A DNA stretch of 64,000 nt from positions 62,001-126,000 of the forward strand of contig NZ_PVNL01000013.1 of the NCBI RefSeq assembly GCF_002994635.1. The letters run 5' to 3'. The DNA is from Enhygromyxa salina (lineage in GTDB: Bacteria; Myxococcota_A; Polyangia; Nannocystales; Nannocystaceae). A program made the translations under genes and the position numbers. The notes beneath the pieces were generated by a model, which saw nothing but the letters and a program-made list of their open reading frames with translations, did not search any database and was not told where the DNA came from. How positions within the stretch are numbered: the first letter of the stretch is position 1; each line of letters starts with the position of its first letter. This document shows, one piece after another, positions 15,085-24,238 of this stretch.

Positions 15085-16203
15085 ATGTCTGGCGCAGCGA
15101 TGAAATGCCTCAATACTTCACAGCTGGTCTTCGGTGTCGACTGGCACTTGAGCTTCCCTCCGCTCAAGCCAGTACTCGCTCCCCATGCGGTAATTTGGGT
15201 CGTGGGATGGAGTCAGAAGACAAATTTTCTCTGGGCTGTCACCACGAGCAAGGCTTCATCACCGGAGAGCGGCGTCTCGACGCCGGTCGTCGTCGACGGT
15301 GGCTACGCCATCGCCATCGACCACGACGCGGGGCCACATCCGGTGCACTTATTTCCAAACCTACTATACCCGATCATCACGATCGGCTCGAGTAGCAAGG
15401 CAAAATTTGCCTCTGGGACGGTAATTACCCCTCAGGGTCCTATGGCCATCGCTGTGGCCTACTGGCTGAACTTCAACCTCAACTGTCAAGATTTCCCTCT
15501 TCCCCCACTGCCAACCGGGGTTACCGTCGCTGCATTCTGCAAGGTCCGAGCGGGATTCACGCTCGGGGATTTGTTTCGTGGGCTAGGGGCCATGGCAATC
15601 GACATGGCAATCCAGTGGCTCATTGGCGCCATCACCGCAGTGACCTTTGGCGCTGTCCGGGGCGCCAGGGGGTGGTTCATGTCGGCGATACATGGAAGTG
15701 CCAAGTGGAGTGTGTTCAAAGTGGGATTCGGTCGAAGTTTGTCGAGCTCGTTCCGACCCGGCTTCCTCGCTGGTCTCTCTCCGAGAGGGCTGAGTCGAGC
15801 CGTAGGCAACCTGTTTCAGGGGAGCGCTCGCGCGCTGAAGAGCGGAACACTCAGCGCCATCCATGGCCAGGGTTTTCGCGGTGCGTTCAAGACTGGTTGG
15901 GGTCGCGCAATGACCAACGGAGCAGCAAAAACCTCCGCGTTATCCGTCTCTTCCAGCGTCACCGTCTTTGGGAACACGGTCAAAGGAATGTTCTCTGCCA
16001 CGGCAGGTCGAAATACGATTATTTCGCCCCTTGGCTTCGAGTATCTAAAGGGACTGGTCTCCACCTCGAACAACATTTGGGGCATCGGCAGCCCCATGGG
16101 GCTCTCGAGTGATACTTCCCTGTACTCCCGAGTCAACCCGACGGATTGGGTCATGAACCTCGGACGCAGCATGACCGATATACCTGGATCTGGCGCAGAC
16201 TAA
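15085..16203 (+). CDS. Candidate T6SS cargo/effector between two DUF2169 genes
   Basis: This 372-residue protein is preceded by AAGGAG (7 bp upstream). The N-terminal 170 residues (GYAIAIDHDAGPHPVHLFPN, ITPQGPMAIAVAYWLNFNLN) are compact and beta-rich, like a PAAR-like tip (inference). Residues about 175-200 are hydrophobic (MAIDMAIQWLIGAITAVTFG). The rest is Gly/Ser/Arg-rich and repeats helical FR(x)GF(x)xG-type units. No known toxin motif is recognised. The stop overlaps the start of the second DUF2169 gene by one base. No obvious immunity gene is adjacent. GC content and codon use are lower than in neighbours, consistent with transfer. Confidence 0.5.
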   Translation: MSGAAMKCLNTSQLVFGVDWHLSFPPLKPVLAPHAVIWVVGWSQKTNFLWAVTTSKASSPESGVSTPVVVDGGYAIAIDHDAGPHPVHLFPNLLYPIITIGSSSKAKFASGTVITPQGPMAIAVAYWLNFNLNCQDFPLPPLPTGVTVAAFCKVRAGFTLGDLFRGLGAMAIDMAIQWLIGAITAVTFGAVRGARGWFMSAIHGSAKWSVFKVGFGRSLSSSFRPGFLAGLSPRGLSRAVGNLFQGSARALKSGTLSAIHGQGFRGAFKTGWGRAMTNGAAKTSALSVSSSVTVFGNTVKGMFSATAGRNTIISPLGFEYLKGLVSTSNNIWGIGSPMGLSSDTSLYSRVNPTDWVMNLGRSMTDIPGSGAD

Positions 16204-17354
16204 TGACAAAACCACAGTTATCCCGAGTATTTGTCGTACTGGACATGAGCGCACGCTGGCGGATCGCGGTAGTCGCCAAGCGCAGCTACTGCGTCACCGA
16301 GTCGGGCCTAGACGACGCGGCGATGCAACAACCTCTGGTCGACGCGCCAACCTTCGCTGCGGACGGCCTGCAGCTCGAGCATGACACCGACCTACTGTGG
16401 AAGAAGCCCATGGTCGACGTTGTGGTCCTCGGTCACGTGTACCCCCACGAGAACCGGCACCGATGCACGATGAGCATTCGCGTCGGAGCACTCGCGCGCA
16501 CCCTGGCGGTCTCGGGCGATCGCCGGCTCGAGCGCGATCGCCACGGCAACCCGCGCTTTTCGCCGCCCCAGCCGTTCGAACGAATCTCGCTAGGCTGGGA
16601 ATCCGCGTACGGCGGATACGACGCCTCTGCGCTCGAGGCCTACGGTGACCCAAGTGAGGCGCTACGACGCGAGACCGGCGTTGATGAGCGTCCGCAGTTC
16701 GGATTCTACGCCTATCCGCGCAATCCAGTCGGACGTGGGTACCTCGTCGAGATCAGCGACGCCGCGATCGCACGCTGCCAACTGCCCAACCTCGAACAAC
16801 CCGGCCACATACTGACGCCCGAGCGCCTGATCGCCGGAAATTCCCTCGCCTGGCCCGGCGGCCCACTACCCGCCTCCACCGCCTGGCTCCCCTATTCGTA
16901 CTTCCCACGAATGAGCTTGCTGGGGCTCTCTCCACTACCGTTCGACGAAGACACCTTCCCGATCAGGGAACTCGCGGAGGTGAAGCTAGGGTTGCTCTCG
17001 GAGCAGGCTCTCGCTCTCGACGCCCCGGCGCATACACGTTATGACCTCCGGGCCGCCCAGAGCTCAGCGCCGGGTATGCGCGTCGAGCGAATCGAACCGG
17101 GCGATGCCGTTGAAATTCGCAACGCTCATCCGACCCAGGCCATCTGGAGATTCTCGCTCACGGTTCGACCTCCGCAGATGTGGTTCGCGCTGCACAACGA
17201 GGCACCACAACAACTCATACCGAGAATTCGGACCGTCATCATCGAACCCGACCACGAGAGCGTGCGTCTGGTCTGGGTCGGAGAATTGGCTCTCGAGCGC
17301 TCGCTCAGCACCGAGCAGCTCGATACGATTCAACACGCCGTGGCTTGGGGGTGA
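16203..17354 (+). CDS. DUF2169 domain protein (T6SS accessory), second copy
   Basis: ATG 16203 overlaps the TAA of the previous gene (TAATGA), so the two are translationally coupled; 383 residues. It shares the DUF2169 pattern with the first copy: IAVVAKRSYCVTESG, VDVVVLGHVYPHE, RTLAVSGDRRLERD, RISLGWESAYGGYD, NPVGRGYLVE, then LPNLEQP. The two copies are clearly divergent paralogues rather than a recent duplication, suggesting two adaptor specificities. Confidence 0.8.
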   Translation: MTKPQLSRVFVVLDMSARWRIAVVAKRSYCVTESGLDDAAMQQPLVDAPTFAADGLQLEHDTDLLWKKPMVDVVVLGHVYPHENRHRCTMSIRVGALARTLAVSGDRRLERDRHGNPRFSPPQPFERISLGWESAYGGYDASALEAYGDPSEALRRETGVDERPQFGFYAYPRNPVGRGYLVEISDAAIARCQLPNLEQPGHILTPERLIAGNSLAWPGGPLPASTAWLPYSYFPRMSLLGLSPLPFDEDTFPIRELAEVKLGLLSEQALALDAPAHTRYDLRAAQSSAPGMRVERIEPGDAVEIRNAHPTQAIWRFSLTVRPPQMWFALHNEAPQQLIPRIRTVIIEPDHESVRLVWVGELALERSLSTEQLDTIQHAVAWG

Positions 17355-17581
17355 GTCCTCCCGTCTTGGTTCGACGCAAGTCGGACTGTTGGTTGGGTCA
17401 GGTGGGAGAGTCGAGGTTCATGCTCAGACCGGACTCGCGGGCTCGCTTGCGCCGAGCTCGGGCAGACTCGAGGTGCTGTGCTCGGAGCGCCCTGCCCCGG
17501 CTCTGCACCCTCCCGTTCACGAACTTGGGATCACAAAGCTCCGTGGCGATGCGAATCAGTTCTCGCCCTGAGCAGGCCGCG
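17355..17581. other. Intergenic space between convergent DUF2169 and vgrG genes
   Basis: No gene or clear hairpin terminator is recognised in these 227 bp. A Cys-containing short plus-strand frame (17478-17570) looks accidental. Confidence 0.4.
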
Positions 17582-19858
17582 TCAGCAGTTGAGATTCACG
17601 ACCGACCCCTTCACGGACACTGGTCCCGAGGACTTGATCTCGACCGTGTCTTTGCTGATGGTAATCGTGCTGTCGCCGACCGTGAGCGTGATCCCCTCAG
17701 CCTCGACCCTCACCATGTTGCAGCTCATGTCGAGCTTCCCGCTCCCCTGAGTCAGCACCACCTGTTCCATAGCCCCAGCGCTGAGCACCGCGCCGGACTC
17801 CAAGCCCAGGTTGCCGACGGCGTGAATATCGAAGGTATTGTTGGTCGTGTGCGTGACCACGCCACCTTCGATGGTCATCTGGGCGTCCTCACCCTGCAAT
17901 AGTGCCACACGGTTGCAAGCCGTGAGTTCGAACTTGTCATCGACACAGATCGATCCCTGTCCAGAGCCACTCTCACCCGCGGTGACTCTCAAGCTGTTCT
18001 TCCCGACCACAGTTTGCTCGAAGCTCGCCAGTCCCGTCAGACTATAGAGGCCCTGAGAAGTCACGGTCGACTTGCCTGAGACCGTCAAGGTCTCGTCGCA
18101 AGCGACCGTGGTCGTGCGCTTGGCCAACAAGATGTTGGTCTCGTCGCCGCGCACCGTCTTGCATCGATCCGCGCCCACGCTCAGGGTCTGGGCGGCGCCA
18201 ACAGTCTCGGTTTGGGCCGCTCCAATCGTCTGGGTCTGGTTGGCACCCACAGTGTTGCTTTGATTCGCCATCACGCTTGTCGAGTGGCAGTAGCCGACAA
18301 CCTCATTGAGGTTTTTCTGAGCGTGAAGGTAGATCTCCTCACAGCCCGCCCCATCCTCGAAGCGAAGCTCGTTGTAGCCGCCCCCACCTGGGGAGCTGCT
18401 GGTGCGAATCGTGCTCTGGGTCTTGTTCTCCGGCACGCCCACACTGATGGCGTTGTCGCCGTTGTAGATACAGCCAACGATCAGCGGCTGATCCGGCCGC
18501 CCCTCGAGAAACTCAACGACGACCTCCATTCCGATCCGGGGGACGAAGAACGTTCCGAAGCCCGGCCCAGCCCAGTTGTGTGCGACACGGATCCACATCG
18601 AGGTGTCATCGTCGAGGTTCAATTTGCGGTCCCAATCGAAGCGAACCTTTACGCGGCCGTACTCGTCGGTGTGAATCTCCTCCCCTGGCGGGCCGGTAAC
18701 GATCGCAGTCTGAGGCCCGTGAACCCGCGGCTGGGGGGTGCGTATCTGAGGCAGGACTGGCTGTTCGGGGACATAGACTAGGCATTCGAAGTGGTTTTGG
18801 TAGCGCGGGGCAATGCCCGGACTCTCCAACACGACCTCGGGACAATCTCCTGTGTGTATCGCTCGGCGAATCAACAGCTCGCCCGCGAGCTCGGCGTGCT
18901 CGATGTCGAAGACTGAGAAGCGGCGGCCGGGAATGATGCCAGTGACGTTGCTGACGCCGCCGATCATCTTGTCCAGCTGGGTCCTCCACCCGAGCTTACG
19001 CAGAGTCCGGGGTCCGGGGTCGGGTTCGACAAACCGACCGTGGTGGTATATCTCGCGGCGCCGACCGAAGTCGTCCTGGTCGGCTTTGCCATTGGCAGGG
19101 GCGGCGCTCTCGATTGGGGTCGTCGGCGTCATCCAATCGAACACGCGCTGGTAGACCGCCGTCGGTGTCAACTCGCGCAGCGACTTGATCTCTTGCACAG
19201 TCTCGACGCTAGCCAGCTCTGGGTTGTCGCTGTCGACGAACAGAACGGAGTTTTCGTCGATGGTCACCACTTCGACGACTGCGGCGTTGCTGTCCTCGAG
19301 GATCAAGACCTCGCCGCTCCCCCGCTCATGATCAAAGCGGTAGCTGATACCCTCCTCTTCGAGGAGACGGCTGACAAAGTCGAGGTCGCTCTCGTGATAC
19401 TGCACGATGGTCTGGCGAGGCATGTAGGTGCGCGTCAAACCGTCGAGTTCCACCGCTCGGTCGTAGTCGACTAGAGCCGCAGCGAGAACCTCTTCGACAA
19501 CCTCAGGCACGGTCGCGGCCTGCCACGAGCGGGTGTCGACGCGCTGATCGAGCAGTCGCAGAGCAGGAACAATCTCGAGCCGCAAGTGCAGACGATTGGC
19601 ATCCATGCCCAAGCTCTCGACGGCACGCACGACACCGTGGATGGTCCGCGAGACGGTCTGACGGTCTATGGTGAGCTCAGAGCTGCAGCCAAGCAGAATT
19701 TCGGCGCCAGCTCCGAGGTCGTCCGTGACAATGGTCAGGTTGAGGACATATGGCTCGGATAGGGCTTCGTAAAAGTGGAGACTGCGAACTTGCCAAGTGA
19801 CCATGGGGCCATCAACGATCGTGAACGTGTACTCGACGGGTGGGACGGGCATGCTCAT
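17582..19858 (-). CDS. vgrG: Type VI secretion spike protein VgrG
   Basis: The 758-residue product has the gp27-like hub (LHFYEALSEPYVLNLTIV, QYHESDLDFVSRLLEEEGIS), then the gp5-OB part (DEYGRVKVRFDWDR, WIRVAHNWAGPGFGTFFVPR) followed by IGMEVVVEFLEGRPDQPLIV. After that comes the extended beta-helix needle with short repeats (TVGANQTQTIGAAQTETVGA) from about residue 520. This is the length of an ordinary VgrG without a large C-terminal toxin domain; the end (about 700-758) stays spike-like. It converges with the DUF2169 operon. No other T6SS structural gene is in the window, so it is an orphan spike module. Confidence 0.92.
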   Translation of the reverse strand: MSMPVPPVEYTFTIVDGPMVTWQVRSLHFYEALSEPYVLNLTIVTDDLGAGAEILLGCSSELTIDRQTVSRTIHGVVRAVESLGMDANRLHLRLEIVPALRLLDQRVDTRSWQAATVPEVVEEVLAAALVDYDRAVELDGLTRTYMPRQTIVQYHESDLDFVSRLLEEEGISYRFDHERGSGEVLILEDSNAAVVEVVTIDENSVLFVDSDNPELASVETVQEIKSLRELTPTAVYQRVFDWMTPTTPIESAAPANGKADQDDFGRRREIYHHGRFVEPDPGPRTLRKLGWRTQLDKMIGGVSNVTGIIPGRRFSVFDIEHAELAGELLIRRAIHTGDCPEVVLESPGIAPRYQNHFECLVYVPEQPVLPQIRTPQPRVHGPQTAIVTGPPGEEIHTDEYGRVKVRFDWDRKLNLDDDTSMWIRVAHNWAGPGFGTFFVPRIGMEVVVEFLEGRPDQPLIVGCIYNGDNAISVGVPENKTQSTIRTSSSPGGGGYNELRFEDGAGCEEIYLHAQKNLNEVVGYCHSTSVMANQSNTVGANQTQTIGAAQTETVGAAQTLSVGADRCKTVRGDETNILLAKRTTTVACDETLTVSGKSTVTSQGLYSLTGLASFEQTVVGKNSLRVTAGESGSGQGSICVDDKFELTACNRVALLQGEDAQMTIEGGVVTHTTNNTFDIHAVGNLGLESGAVLSAGAMEQVVLTQGSGKLDMSCNMVRVEAEGITLTVGDSTITISKDTVEIKSSGPVSVKGSVVNLNC

Positions 19859-20185
19859 CTAGCTCCGGGTGTGCGTCGCAAAATGGCGACCATCGTGCAG
19901 GTTGTCGTTCGCCGCTTTGCGTCGTTCGCTGTGACCGGCCAGGAATGAACAGTCCTCGAGCCGGGAGCCCACATCCCTCGCGTCCAGCCTCAGGCCACGG
20001 CCGATCGGCTTGCATGGCGGGGTTGGTGAGACCCTCGTGCTCGATCCCATGACTGACCGACAGCCCCCACGCCCGGCCGGCGCCGAGGCCGGGGTGGCCT
20101 GACTTTGGTGATGCTGGGTTTCGTGCTGATGGCGCTCCGCGTGCTCAGCAAGCTCGCACCCACCCCAGGCTGCGAGCGGGCGGAC
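19859..20185. other. vgrG upstream region and island right arm, no intact gene
   Basis: The region must hold the vgrG promoter. Short frames on both strands are biased like shadows and none has a domain. The stretch CACGCCCGGCCGGCGCCGAG (20067-20086) is GC-palindromic in part but has no clear terminator geometry. Confidence 0.35.
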
Positions 20186-20288
20186 ATGATCTGCCTCGAC
20201 GGCGATGCGTGGGCCGAAGCACGGGACCACTTTCGTCGGTATGAAATCCCCATCTATGCGACGCCAGGGAATCACGACATAGACTTTC
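20186..20288 (+). pseudogene. Metallophosphoesterase fragment cut at the island edge
   Basis: The reading DMICLDGDAWAEARDHFRRY, then EIPIYATPGNHDIDF, carries the calcineurin-like phosphoesterase GNHD metal-ligand motif, with a (G)D segment about 20-25 residues before it. Nothing follows, because the sequence switches at 20289 to the lipoprotein copy in another frame. It is a scrap of a gene carried in by the island. Confidence 0.5.
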
Positions 20289-21238
20289 GTCTTCTACGAT
20301 CAATCACCGCCGCCCGAGCCCGCGCCGATCGTCCCGGTCGACGTCGACTACTTGATCGTCGCCAACACCCCGCTGCGCTGGGCCGACGGCGAGCTTGCGG
20401 GCGAGGTGCTCGAAGACTGGGCGGTGACGGTGGGCGTGGGCCAGAGCTGGGACAACCGCCGCTGCTTTGCGCTGTTGCTCAGCAGTGAGCTGGTGCCGCT
20501 CGACGATCCCGCGCTCGCCTGCGTCAAGCCCGAGGCCCTCGAGCCGCTCGCAACCGGCGGGGGGTTTGGCGTCAGCGACGAGCTCGAGCTCGGCGGCACG
20601 GTCCAGCTCGGTCCGCCCGAGGTCCTCGCGGGCGAGTGGGAGGACCGGCTGCTGCGACCGGTGCTCAACAGCCACCACGCCAGCGTCAGCGAGTGCCTGC
20701 GACCGCTGCTGCGCCGCGCCGACGAGCTGGGCTCGGCCCGGTGGGTGCTCGCGATGAACGTCGCCGAGAGCGGGCGCGTGGATCAGGTCGACGTGACCGC
20801 GCTCGGTGAGACCGACACCGCGATCGAGGACTGCCTGCGAGTCGAGGCGTACACCTGGGCGATGCCGCAGGGCGGGGGGCAGCTGCTGGTCCCGGTCACG
20901 CTGGGCGTCTGGCGTCCGTCGGACTCAGCTGAGCCGGCTGAGCGAACTGAGCCGTCTGGGCCGTCTGAGCCATCTGGGCCAGCTGGGCCAGCTTCAACGT
21001 CCAGGTCCAAGCCGGCCGAGCCCGATCCCAACCGCGGCAAGGTGATCATCATCCGCGACGACGATGAGCCGGACGAGTAGGTCGGCTCCAGCCCCAACCC
21101 TCGACAAATCTCGATTCGCTCGGCACGCTGACGGCGATGGGTCCCCTCGCTCGGCTCGGTCTCGCGTCTCGACGCGGCTTCGGCCGGGTGACGCCGGATC
21201 CATTCGTGCTCGCGGTCGGGCTGTCGCTGCTGGTGTTG
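20289..21238 (+). repeat. Right copy of the direct repeat flanking the accessory island
   Basis: This corresponds to 7993-8911 with a constant offset of 12296 up to the tail repeat and 12295 after a one-base difference in the spacer. It carries the 3' two-fifths of the lipoprotein gene followed by the complete 5' end of atoE. Substitutions relative to the left copy are few, so the duplication is fairly recent. Confidence 0.93.
20352..21080 (+). pseudogene. 5'-truncated copy of the AgmX-like lipoprotein gene
   Basis: The frame from 20289 to the TAG at 21080 encodes the C-terminal 264 or so residues of the lipoprotein at 7066-8784, without signal peptide or upstream domain. A TTG at 20352 opens the frame, but there is no signal for export, so a functional product is unlikely. 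Confidence 0.85.
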
Positions 21239-22555
21239 GTCGCGGCGATCGTCGCCGGAGACTGGCCGGGCGCCCCGGGCACCGATCGCCTCGCGCTGCG
21301 GATCTCGGCCGGGCTCGAAGCGTGGGGCGGCACCGGCCTGTGGAAGCTGCTCGGCTTCGCGATGCAGATGGTCATGATGCTGGTGCTCGGCTCGGCGCTG
21401 GCCGAGGCCCCCGTCGTGCGCCGCGGGATCGCCAAGCTGGCCCGGCTCGCGAGCAGCCCGCGCGTGCTCGTCGCGGTCACGGCGTTGGTCTCGATCGCGC
21501 TGGGCCTGCTCAGCTGGTCGCTGAGCCTGATCGGCGGGGCGATCCTCGCCCGTGAAGGCGGCCGCCAGGCCAAGCTGCGCGGCTGGCAGCTGCACTACCC
21601 GATCGTGTGCGCGGCCGCCTACTCGGGCCTCATGGTCTGGCACGGCGGACTCAGCGGGACCGCGCCGCTCAAGGCCACGACAAAAAAAGACATGGTCGAG
21701 GTGCTCGGTAAAGATCTCGCCGCCGAGGTCGGGACGATCTCCCTCGAGCACACGCTGTTCAGCCCGCTCAACCTGTTCGTGAGCGTGGGCCTGTTGGTGC
21801 TCGGCCCGCTGTTGTTCGCGGCCCTGACCCCCCGGGATGGTGAGGACCCCGCGCCCGCGCCCCAGAGTGACGAGCTCGCGGGCGCGGCCCTCGACGCCGA
21901 GCCAACGTGGGCGCCGCCCGCCGACACCCTCGAGCGGATCGAGCGATCCCCCGTGGTCGTGTGGGCCCTCGCGTTTCCGCTGCTCGCGGCCCTGGTCGCC
22001 GGGATCGCGCGCAAGGGCGTGGCCAGCATCGATCTCGACACGGTCAACCTCGCGCTGTGGGTGCTGGCGCTGCTGCTGCACGGTCGGCCGCACCTGTTCC
22101 TGGCCGCCTGCGCCAAGGGGCTGCGCTGCTGCACGGGGATCGTCCTGCAGTTCCCGCTCTACGCGGGGATCATGGCGGTCATGGCCGCCTCTGGACTGTC
22201 AGCGCAGCTCACCAAGCTGGTCAGCGCGGCCGGTCCCAGCTTGCTGGCGCCCGTGACCTTCCTGAGCGCGGGGCTGCTCAATCTGTTGGTGCCTTCAGGC
22301 GGCGGGCAGTGGGCGGTGCAAGGCCCGATCATCATGCAAGCCGCGCTCGAGACCGGGGTCGACGCGGGCCACGTGCTCATGGCCATGGCCTACGGCGATC
22401 AATGGACCAACATGTTGCAGCCGTTTTGGGCGCTGCCCCTGCTCGCGGTCACCGGCGTGCGTGCCCGCGACATCGTTGGCTACACCGCGCTGTGGATGGT
22501 CGCGGGTGGGATCTTGATGGTGTCGGGCCTGGCCCTGTTCACGGCCGTACTGTGA
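21137..22555 (+). CDS. atoE: AtoE-like short-chain fatty acid permease
   Basis: The 472-residue protein has about 12 hydrophobic segments. LSWSLSLIGGAILAREGGRQ, YSGLMVWHGGLSGTAPLKAT, FPLYAGIMAVMAASGLS and LNLLVPSGGGQWAVQGPIIM, then QPFWALPLLAV, are the fingerprints of the TIGR00366/AtoE family (uptake of acetoacetate/butyrate-type short-chain fatty acids). The acidic central loop (about 235-270) is longer than usual. The 5' end is the right border of the island duplication. A hairpin at 22568-22592 lies just downstream. Confidence 0.88.
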   Translation: MGPLARLGLASRRGFGRVTPDPFVLAVGLSLLVLVAAIVAGDWPGAPGTDRLALRISAGLEAWGGTGLWKLLGFAMQMVMMLVLGSALAEAPVVRRGIAKLARLASSPRVLVAVTALVSIALGLLSWSLSLIGGAILAREGGRQAKLRGWQLHYPIVCAAAYSGLMVWHGGLSGTAPLKATTKKDMVEVLGKDLAAEVGTISLEHTLFSPLNLFVSVGLLVLGPLLFAALTPRDGEDPAPAPQSDELAGAALDAEPTWAPPADTLERIERSPVVVWALAFPLLAALVAGIARKGVASIDLDTVNLALWVLALLLHGRPHLFLAACAKGLRCCTGIVLQFPLYAGIMAVMAASGLSAQLTKLVSAAGPSLLAPVTFLSAGLLNLLVPSGGGQWAVQGPIIMQAALETGVDAGHVLMAMAYGDQWTNMLQPFWALPLLAVTGVRARDIVGYTALWMVAGGILMVSGLALFTAVL

Positions 22556-22567
22556 TGAACACATCGA

Positions 22568-22592
22568 CGCTGGCGGGACAACCCCGCCAGCG
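22568..22592. terminator. Bidirectional terminator hairpin
   Basis: CGCTGGCGGG - ACAA - CCCCGCCAGCG forms a 10-bp perfect stem between the convergent atoE and RNA ligase genes. There is no T-run on either side, as is usual in this GC-rich genome. Confidence 0.75.
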
Positions 22593-22616
22593 CCGATGAG
22601 CGTGGACTTCAGCGAA

Positions 22617-23654
22617 CTACAGCGCGCGCACGCGCTCGATGTAGAACTCCCTGGCCTTGACCGTGAGCGCGCGACTGACCGCCTTCCAGTCGAGCCCGCT
22701 GGCCTCGAGGTCGCTCGAGCACTCGCGCTTCACGTCTTGCCCGACCCACTGCAAGAAGTACTTCATGTTCTTCATCTCGATCGTGTGCCCCTGCTCATTG
22801 AGCGAGTCCAGACCTTGCTCGAGGCGATTGTCGGTCACCGCGAATTCGATGAATGCCTCGATCCCGGCCAGCACCTCGGGGTCGATCTGCACAGCCGCGC
22901 CCTTGCTGCCCTTGGTGCCCTTGTGCTTCTCACCCTTGGTCTTGAAGTAGAGGTTCGTGTTGCCCCAATGTGGCCCAATTGGCGTCCACACCAGCCCCTC
23001 ACCGATACCCTCGATCCCAAATCGGGCACCCCATGGGCACTTTGCTTCGACGGCCGCGGTCAATTCCTCGGCTTGACTCGCGGCCTCGGTCAGGGTCCGG
23101 CGCAGCTCGAAGTCGACGGTCAGCTCGTGAGTGGGAGCGTCGAACACCGAGTAAATCCCCACGGCCGCGTGCGCATCACCAAACGGGCCGATCGCGTCGA
23201 GGTACCCAGCGTCGTGCTCGCTCTCCTCCTTCAGGAGCCGGGCCGCGAACACCACCCACTGACGAGTGGGCAGCCCGTTGATCGCCGTGCCCTTTTGGAT
23301 GCCCGGGCCCACGAATTCACCGTATAGGGTGACCGGCGTGGCCGCATCCAGACCCGCGGCCGCTCGGACCGAGGCCTCGATTGTGCGGACCGCGGTGATT
23401 CGCTCGGGATCGGCCATCCAGGCCGCGAACCCAGCGTTGTCTTGCTCGACGGTGATGACCCGCGACCGCGACTGGACGACCAGGGCGTCTGGCGAGCACA
23501 CCACGCCCGCGTTGGTGCCGTGGAGCTTGACCGTGCCCCGATAGGTGACGGGCGTACGGATCTTGTGCTGCTCCGGGCACTCCCGGGTTTGGTTGGTAAT
23601 CTCGATGTAGCGGGCCACCTGATGAAGCGCTTCGATGTGCGTGAATTTTTGCAT
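22617..23654 (-). CDS. RNA ligase (T4 Rnl2-like nucleotidyltransferase)
   Basis: This 345-residue enzyme has the ligase motif I KLHGTNAG with nucleophilic Lys43 (the lysine adenylated by ATP), motif III-like TLYGEFVGPGIQKG, motif IV EGLVW and motif V FKTKGEKHKG. This order matches the Rnl2-type RNA ligase/editing ligase core. The C-terminal 100 residues are helical. It starts at ATG 23654 with AAAGGA about 8 bp upstream. Likely role: sealing nicked RNA in repair or as a phage-type defence counter-measure. No repair partners (kinase, phosphatase, RtcB) are adjacent, so the physiological substrate is open. Confidence 0.85.
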   Translation of the reverse strand: MQKFTHIEALHQVARYIEITNQTRECPEQHKIRTPVTYRGTVKLHGTNAGVVCSPDALVVQSRSRVITVEQDNAGFAAWMADPERITAVRTIEASVRAAAGLDAATPVTLYGEFVGPGIQKGTAINGLPTRQWVVFAARLLKEESEHDAGYLDAIGPFGDAHAAVGIYSVFDAPTHELTVDFELRRTLTEAASQAEELTAAVEAKCPWGARFGIEGIGEGLVWTPIGPHWGNTNLYFKTKGEKHKGTKGSKGAAVQIDPEVLAGIEAFIEFAVTDNRLEQGLDSLNEQGHTIEMKNMKYFLQWVGQDVKRECSSDLEASGLDWKAVSRALTVKAREFYIERVRAL

Positions 23655-24238
23655 GACATGGTTCCTTTCTGGGTCGTTTCATTGAGCAGAGAAAAACGAG
23701 AAGAGCGCCGCGGAAGCTGGGTTCCGGGCGCTCAGGGGGACTGGGAATCCACTTGGGACTCAGCCGCTCGAGGCTCCGGAACCGACGCTTGCCCACAACA
23801 GCGAGCGCACACATGGTGGTGCGCTCGAGCGTGTTGGGGGGAGCGAACGTCCGTACATACGAAGCCTCGACGGGCAGGTGTACTCGCGCAGTCGCCGGGT
23901 GTCAAGCCGGTGTCGTCAGGTTGATCTCCGGGTGTGTGTGCACGTGACATTATTGGCTACACCATGCGGGGTCAGCAGGCACCACACTATCCGCATAGAC
24001 TGTGCTCATTTTCGATCATGCGGACCCGGAGGGTGTGGCGAATCGCCCCGCTCCCCGAGATCGCGCGAATTCATGGCCGAAACCGCTCTTGCAGACAGCA
24101 CTGATGGTATCACCAGAGGCCAACGTCGGTGTGTCTAGTACCAAATAGCTGTTTCTATCAACTTAGATTATGGTATCGGTAAGCCCGACCGGGCGCACTT
24201 TGGCGAACTCTGCAATGCACATCCGAACACTCCCAGCC
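23655..24238. promoter_or_regulatory. Divergent regulatory region between RNA ligase and CapA-like genes
   Basis: These 584 bp hold no supported gene. The part nearest the CapA-like gene (about 24120-24180, TAGCTGTTTCTATCAACTTA) and 23940-23960 are AT-rich relative to the surroundings and are the likely promoters. The RNA ligase ribosome site AAAGGA lies at about 23662-23667 on the minus strand. Confidence 0.45.

Noticed and set aside
17041-17571. 176-residue plus-strand frame across the end of the second DUF2169 gene
   Set aside because: Out of frame with DUF2169, no start signal, Ser/Arg-rich shadow.
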